64,000 nt of DNA, from contig OU015567.1 of NCBI GenBank assembly GCA_907165135.1, positions 15,133,001 through 15,197,000 on the forward strand. Direction: 5' to 3'. The stretch's first letter is position 1, and each line of letters starts with the position of its first letter. Under the pieces are notes generated by a model. It did no database searches and was not told the origin of the DNA. It saw only the letters and a program-made list of their open reading frames with translations. A program made the translations under genes and the position numbers. The DNA is from Oikopleura dioica (taxonomy: Eukaryota; Chordata; Appendicularia; Copelata; Oikopleuridae). Shown here piece by piece: positions 58,504 to 64,000 of the stretch.

Positions 58504-59272
58504 ATGTCAGAGAAAAAGAAAAATGATCGCATAAATAGTTTGGAATGTCCACTTGGGGATTTTAGAACAGATATCACCGATGCCGACGTCGAAAGTCACT
58601 ACAAAAGATCAATCAAGACAAACAAATTAAACACTAATTGCGGAAACGAAACGAAACACAAGGTTTGTTGATTTGTTATTTATCGAAAAATCTTCTTCAT
58701 CAAATTAAGATTCGAGCATTAATGGATGCGCACTTTCATTTGAGTGAAACGAATAAAAAACAGGCACAGAAGATCAAGGGACTAGAAAAACAAGTGAATG
58801 AATTGAAAGAGAGTCTGTCGAAATTGATGAAAAATACTCACAGCGAATCCTGCTCAACGAAAACAGCGCATGTGGAGATGTCAAGCTATGAAGAACATAC
58901 CGGTAGTCAATTAGAGTCCACAGAGTCACCGGTACCAAGTGAGGAATCTTTTTCATCCATCGAATTCTCTGAACGACAGAAAACAACGGAAACGAATGAC
59001 TTCACGGAAGAAAGGATTGATTGCTTGTTTGGTTATATGGCAAAAATCTCCGAACAATATGAAATTTAAGGTTTCGAATTGCGAGCTTATCTATTTTTTG
59101 TTTATCTACTCTTATTTAGACAGAGAATCGAGACGCCTTTCAAACTATTCGTCAGAACCAGCGAGAAATGAACGAAGACATTCAAATGAATATCAGTCGC
59201 GTGAACAAGCTCTTTCCACAAGCATCATTTCCGAATTCTAAGACAAGACTTCACAGAAGAGATTCAATTTGA
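58504..59272 (+). CDS. Coiled-coil protein, duplicate B, splice-dependent integrity
   Basis: Exons 58504-58662, about 58710-59060 and 59120-59272. It shares PLGDFRTDITDADVESHYK, IRALMDAHFHLSETN and NRDAFQTIRQNQREMNEDIQ with duplicate A, while the middle is diverged. At the end of exon 2, two bases are missing relative to duplicate A, producing a TAA at 59067. A GA-AG intron beginning at 59061 would remove this stop and restore phase; otherwise the protein ends after EQYEI at 143-200 aa, depending on start. It is therefore either functional through non-canonical splicing or newly truncated. Confidence 0.55.
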
Positions 59273-59299
59273 ATGGACTTTAATAAAATACAATAATAT

Positions 59300-60810
59300 A
59301 GAAAAGAAATCATTTACGAGTATGAAATTATAATCCAATTCTTCAAGGGTTATTCAAAAGTTTTTTTTTATAAAACCAAAATACAGTTTATTTTTTCTTC
59401 AAAAGTGATGGCGAAGCCAAAACAAGTCGCCCGATAAGAACATGCTTTGTAGCAGAATGCATCAGGTTCTCTTAAAATAGTAGTTCTTCTATTAGAAACA
59501 GAATCATTAGAACTTACATTTCGTTAACTGACGGAACAGGTACTTTTCTATAATCCAAATTTCCGATACCGTGATCCACATTTTCTTTTCCTGGACAAAC
59601 GAGCAATCCTAAAATCTCAGCTAAAATCTTTCGCACACCTTAAAGCTTGCCTTTATGATTGTTGTTAAACGGGGTCATCTGAGAAAGTCCTCTCGGGCAA
59701 AAACTTTTGAACTCACAAGCTTTCGGAGTTTCAAAAAGAAATGCTGAGAATCCATAAGGTTGGCGAGAGCAATCTCGCATTCTCTTCGCTCCGGTTGTTG
59801 CTGTTCCCGATCCATAGCCACAAAAAGAACAAGCTGATGATCCACGAGAATCAGAAAAGAAGCCCTTTGGACAAATGAATTCCTGTTCGTTTAGACAGTA
59901 ATGTCCCGTATCACATGGCTCGCAGATATTTTGCCTCCCTGGTCTTTTTTCTCCGGGATTGCAGACGCAATAGTGAGTCATGCCATCTTCAGTGGGATCT
60001 TTATCGATACAGTCTCGCCCATTGGAACATGCAATTTCTGGGTTTTCACATTCGTTTATGTTTTCACAGGATTCAGCATGAATTTCCTCGTTATATTTGT
60101 ATTCATATCCAAGTTTGCACTTGCAGATGTTTTCTTCTGAATCAAACTCCGCAAAATCCACACATCTTGTAGCACTTTCTTTTTTACACAGGTCAAAAAC
60201 CTGTCGAATTGATCATCTTCTTCTTCTCGGAAATGCGGATGGAATTCTGGCTGGCAAGAACACTGTCTTTCGTTGACTTGCTGCTGTTTTTCCTAACAGT
60301 GAAATATTTTTATTGAAAACAAGCCTTCGGTTCTTTATTCTCGTCCAGTTGAACAACGACGGTTGTTGCGCTAGAACGACAGCAAATTGTTGGCTCAGTG
60401 GTGTAATAATCAGTGGGATAAGTTTCATTTCCAACTGTCAGCGATTCAAAGAATGACGGAGTAAAACCAGGATTGCATAAACACTTTTCTTGTTTTCTCC
60501 GACTACATTTTTAAAAATTCGATTATCGAAAACATCCCTCATTTCCAGTTTTGAACGCTTTTGGATCTCGGCAAGTTAGACTTGCCCACCAATGTGTGGT
60601 GGAGATATCAGCTGCTGAGTTGGAAGAGGAAGTGTCATCATCAAATTCTTCGAAGTTAGGGTTTTCAGAATTTTGCCTTCTCACTTTCCTTGGACCATTG
60701 ACAAGAACATTCGAAATCAGCAAAATTGACCGTAACCACAGGGACATTCTCTTTCTCCGGCTGCTTCTTCCAGCCTTCACTTCATATATTCTTTTAGAAT
60801 ATTCTGACAT
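59300..60810 (-). pseudogene. EGF/ephrin-receptor-type protein, duplicate B, possible frameshift
   Basis: Same layout as duplicate A: start at 60810, exons about 60810-60539, 60502-60325 and 60292-59651, then homologues of the last two exons down to about 59.38 kb. The intron before exon 3 fits GC-AG here. In an A-run near 60180, just after LTCVK, one base is missing relative to duplicate A. The frame is lost upstream of the EGF module, although the downstream frame (CVDFAEFDSEENICKC onward) is well preserved. This could be a very recent inactivation or an assembly error in the homopolymer. Confidence 0.5.
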
Positions 60811-60933
60811 GGCGGTCAAACAATACACTTCCGAGTTGAAAAAATTTTTGTTGAATATTTTATGTTCTTTTCATTGTTTTGATATGAAGGTGTTCGGCAA
60901 GTTACATAGTAAATTCTCAGAATAGGAAATGAG

Positions 60934-63554
60934 CTAGGCGTTTACGTAAACAGTTATATCTTCGTAAGGCTTTCGCTGTTCGATGAAAATTTCTTCGCGA
61001 GCTGCTTCGACGAGACTTTGGTAGAAAACGCGGCAAGCATTTGTTTTTGTTCTTCGAGGGAGATTTCTTATGATTCCAAGAACAGATTTTCGTGGAACAT
61101 CAGGATCCTTAAAGCTTTAAAACACGTGCTCTTTCTATTTATTTTTCACCTTGAGAAGGTCACGTGCTTGCGCAGGAGTGATCAAATCGGCCGTTGATGG
61201 AGGATGAAGATGAGCAAAATCTGGAGGAGCGATTTGTTGAGGAACAGTGAATGGAGATTCGTTGAGTGAATTGAAATCAACAGTTTTAGGGGTTTGAATT
61301 GACATGTCGGGCGCTTTATTTGGATTTTCATCTTCTCCAGTAAATCTTCAATACTTTGGAAAAGAATTCAAGAATGCGCTGTTACCTTGGGTCGATTCGA
61401 ACTCTTTTCGAAGATGGGCATTTTGTCTTATCAAGTAGCGAATCCGCTAGAGTCTGCGGCTGTTCTGGCTCTCTGTGAACTTCTGCTTGTCTCTTTTTTC
61501 TTCAATTCAAAACATCACTTTATGAAAGCACAACGATAGTACCTTTTGTTAGGTTGTTCTTCGGATATCATGTTTCTTCTGAAAGTTTCTTCGAAATAAG
61601 GCGAGAGTAATTTGCTGCTGAGGAATGGAAAGTCGAAAAGTGTTTTTGGCCTGGAATATTTGTCTGGAACTTGAAACTCTGGCGCGAATTCCGGCTCATC
61701 TATCATCGGAGTTGGATCATTTCGGCCAGGATTATCTAAAAAGATTAACAGGGCTGTATAAGAAAACAAAAAATACCAGCAATAATTTCGTTGTCCAAAA
61801 TGAGCTTTGATTTTTTCTTCTTAATTTTCACCGTTTCTTCTGTTTCTTTCGGCGTCGACATCTGCGCATTCATCAACGAAGGCGTTTCCATCGGCCCCGG
61901 TGTCAGCAGCGAGCCAGGCGTATTGAGAATACTTTTTCCATCGGTTGTGCTCATCGTTATTTCAGAGTTCACATTTTTGTTCATAATCGACATTTCGGGA
62001 ACGGGCATATCGGGAGCGAGGAGTTCGGAGTTGTTGATGCCGCCATTTGTAGCGGTGCTGATAGCGCTTTGGTCTGCTCTTCTTCCATGCTCGTTTACGG
62101 ATATTACTGAGTACGAGTTTCCAAAAGAATTATCATAAATGAGATAATTTCAAAAAAATTTTTGCGGGTCCGGAAATCATAAAAAATCTGAAAGTGCAGT
62201 TTTCTTCAGCTCGTCGAGACGAGTCGAATGATGGGTCAAACTTTTGATGACTCTAATGATTAACCGGTTAGCCGGCAATTTCCCGGAAAATACATTTCCG
62301 GTCGCCGTTTTTGTTCTAGAAATGCTAGAATGACAAAAAAGCGGGAAACTGGTCCTTGAAGTTAGTTCTTCTGTGGGTGAAAAAATGAGAATCATATCTC
62401 TAACCATAAGATGCTTATCACCAAAATTCTATTTTCTTATGAAAATGGGACCGAAAATTAGGAAGGTGCAGCAACAACGAAATACATACAAAATTTAGAA
62501 TTTTTATCGTTAAAAAAAGTTTCGCTATATATTTGACCAATATCTTTTTGCCCACAGTAGAACTGACCATAAGGATCAGTTTCCGGGTTCATTCATTATC
62601 CTAGCATTTCTAGAACAAAAACGGCGACCGGAAACGTATTTTCCGGTAACCAGCCGGTTAACCGGTCAATCTTTGGAGTTATCAAGAGTTTGACCCACCA
62701 TTCGACTCGTCTCAACAAGCTGAAGAAAACTGCACTTTCAGAATTTTTACGATTTTCAGACCCGCAAAAATTTTTTTGAAATTATCTGAGTTACTGTTAG
62801 AAAAACTGTTCCTGTCATATTGTTAGAAAGCAGAGTTTGGTCTTCAATCGCGCTTTTACAAAGCTCCTCCATTTCTTTCATCAGCTCAGGGTCGTTAAAA
62901 TCCATTCCGTTCTTGAACGCGCTGGAAAGTTCCGCTTCTTCAAGGTCGATATTTCCAACGTTGAGAAATTCAGAGTCATCGCGAAGGGTGATTTGGTCCA
63001 TCCTCGCCTTATCAGAAAGTTAAAGATTCAATAGAAAAAATGGAGAAGCACCTTATTTTGATTGAAGAAAGCATTGTCGAATTTTATTTCTGGGAGCTCT
63101 TCGTCCATTCTTTCCAGTCCAAAGAGAGTCTGAGGGTCTTTCTTGGTCTTCTGTTTCTTTGACTTCTTTTCGGCCTCGTTTTGCAGACGAAGGGGAAATT
63201 TTAGTTGAGCATGGAATCTCTCACAATCTGTCAGAAAATATGTGACTCTAAAATTAAGGTAAAAACTGGCGAATTTTTTGTTAGTTTACTTTTTCTCGTG
63301 GACAACGACGGAGCCTTTCAAAAGAATCGCGGACTTGATCAATGGAACTTGGCTTTGGCTGCATAAACTGTCGATTATGCTCATCAAATCGACTGTAAAA
63401 CTGAGAGAGGTTGTTTGTTTTGAAGTTTACCTGTGAAAACTTTTGAATAAGTCAATTTCTTGCCCAGGCGAGTTCCATGAAGTGTCGCCGCTGTCCATAG
63501 CAAATTTAGGTCATCTCTCTTCCCGCTTCCTACATAAAGATCTGCGAGAACCAT
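60934..63554 (-). CDS. RAD21-type cohesin kleisin subunit
   Basis: Bridges the SMC1/SMC3 heads in the nuclear cohesin ring. Exons: 63554-63431, 63392-63290, 63247-63052, 63007-62812, 62106-61777, 61735-61543, 61499-61386, 61345-61150 and 61107-60934, about 541 aa. The N-terminal kleisin domain reads LWTAATLHGTRLGKKLTYSK, then SAILLKGSVVVHEKKVTYFL. A RAD21-like acidic motif follows (MDQITLRDDSEFLNVGN). The C-terminal winged helix reads TNACRVFYQSLVEAAREEIF, ending KPYEDITVYVNA. Introns are 38-50 nt, except the fourth (705 nt), which holds a 644 bp element and fits GA-AG. RAD21 versus meiotic REC8 cannot be settled from sequence alone; the resemblance is closer to RAD21. The start lacks the usual MFY residues, so an upstream exon is possible. 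Confidence 0.8.
62143..62786. mobile_element. Long-TIR transposon relic in RAD21 intron
   Basis: Inverted ends GATAATTTCAAAAAAATTTT extend inwards for well over 150 bp on each side, including GCATTTCTAGAACAAAAACG and its complement. Flanking TGA on both sides (62140-62142 and 62787-62789) looks like a 3 bp target duplication. No transposase frame. Confidence 0.8.
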
Positions 63555-64000
63555 TGCGGCGATTTTTATTAATTTGGTAAGCTTTGAAAATCCATCAGAA
63601 AATATCTTCTATTCTAGAAAAACTCGACCAAGATCAAACAGCTTTGATTTTCAAGAGATCGAAATCTTGAAATTTCTTTCTTCCTTGATTTCGTGATCAT
63701 TGATAACTACAGTGAGGAAAGACCAACTGAGTCGAACTTATCGACTTGAAACAAAGATGGGGATGTATGTATTGGGCAGTGTATAATATCTGGTGGCAGC
63801 TTTATGCATCAATTGAGGCGGATGAGCAGCGTTTATCAGACAGAAGCTAACCGGCATGCTGATTGAGCCGCCTTCAAAATCATCCAACACGATATCCTCC
63901 TAAGGCTCATTTTCTGTCAGACTCATTTTTTAAATCTCCATACAGTGGGATTGAACTTGGCTGAAGGTTGAAAATGTCTTTGAAACTGCACTGAGAAGAA
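63555..64000. other. Upstream region of RAD21, nothing recognised
   Basis: No supportable exon; may hold the RAD21 promoter on the minus strand. Confidence 0.4.

Larger units (their letters stand above)
58318..60962. repeat. Segmental duplication, copy 2 (ancestral position)
   Basis: Matches 50309-52995 over both genes and flanks. It directly abuts RAD21, whose last coding bases are inside the shared block. Confidence 0.85.

Overview
This window looks like nuclear DNA from a compact animal genome, most likely an appendicularian (larvacean) tunicate of the Oikopleura type. Many genes have introns of only about 35-60 nt. Several introns keep the reading frame only if they are spliced at GA-AG, GC-AG or GG-AG junctions, a known larvacean habit. 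The genes are animal ones (frizzled, axin, fukutin-related proteins, ZIP transporter, heme oxygenase, RAD21), and short TTAGGG runs occur. The species is inferred; nothing bacterial or viral was recognised. Exon boundaries were deduced by hand from reading frame, splice sites and comparison of paralogues.

Left part (1-22.9 kb): non-coding DNA with transposon relics; a frizzled receptor gene (+, about 5.1-9.8 kb, with a 2.6 kb intron holding a GAGCT-repeat element); three tandem fukutin-related (LicD-type) glycosyl/ribitol-phosphate transferase-like genes (+, 10.0-17.4 kb), the third frameshifted at its catalytic motif; a nine-exon ZIP-family membrane protein (-, 17.5-19.0 kb) lacking the usual metal ligands; and a methionine-rich repeat protein (-, 19.3-20.2 kb).

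Middle (22.9-32.7 kb): essentially gene-free, with a GAGCT element and a cluster of short hairpin MITE-like elements. Then an axin gene (+, 32.7-34.3 kb), a coiled-coil/basic protein (+, 35.2-36.8 kb) and a near-identical second methionine-rich gene in opposite orientation (+, 37.4-38.4 kb).

Right part (38.6-64 kb): dense small genes. They include a basic nuclear-type protein, a heme oxygenase-like protein whose intron is a MITE copy, a NUDT14-like Nudix hydrolase, a pair of tiny secreted paralogues, several proteins under 100 aa, a mini PHACTR-like PP1-binding protein, a CAP-superfamily protein with an acidic repeat head, and an isochorismatase-family hydrolase. A 2.7 kb block (coiled-coil gene plus convergent EGF-type membrane protein gene) is present twice, at about 50.3-53.0 and 58.3-61.0 kb. 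The copies are separated by a repeat-rich stretch with a C-type lectin gene, a large palindrome and TTAA-bounded elements. The window ends with a nine-exon RAD21-type cohesin kleisin (-, 60.9-63.6 kb).

Frizzled and axin both belong to the Wnt/beta-catenin pathway, but nothing in the layout indicates that they are co-regulated. The most interesting signals are the MITE that forms an intron, the ligand-less ZIP protein, the heme oxygenase missing its distal aspartate, the methionine-rich repeat proteins, and a duplication whose breakpoint preserves the last codons of RAD21.
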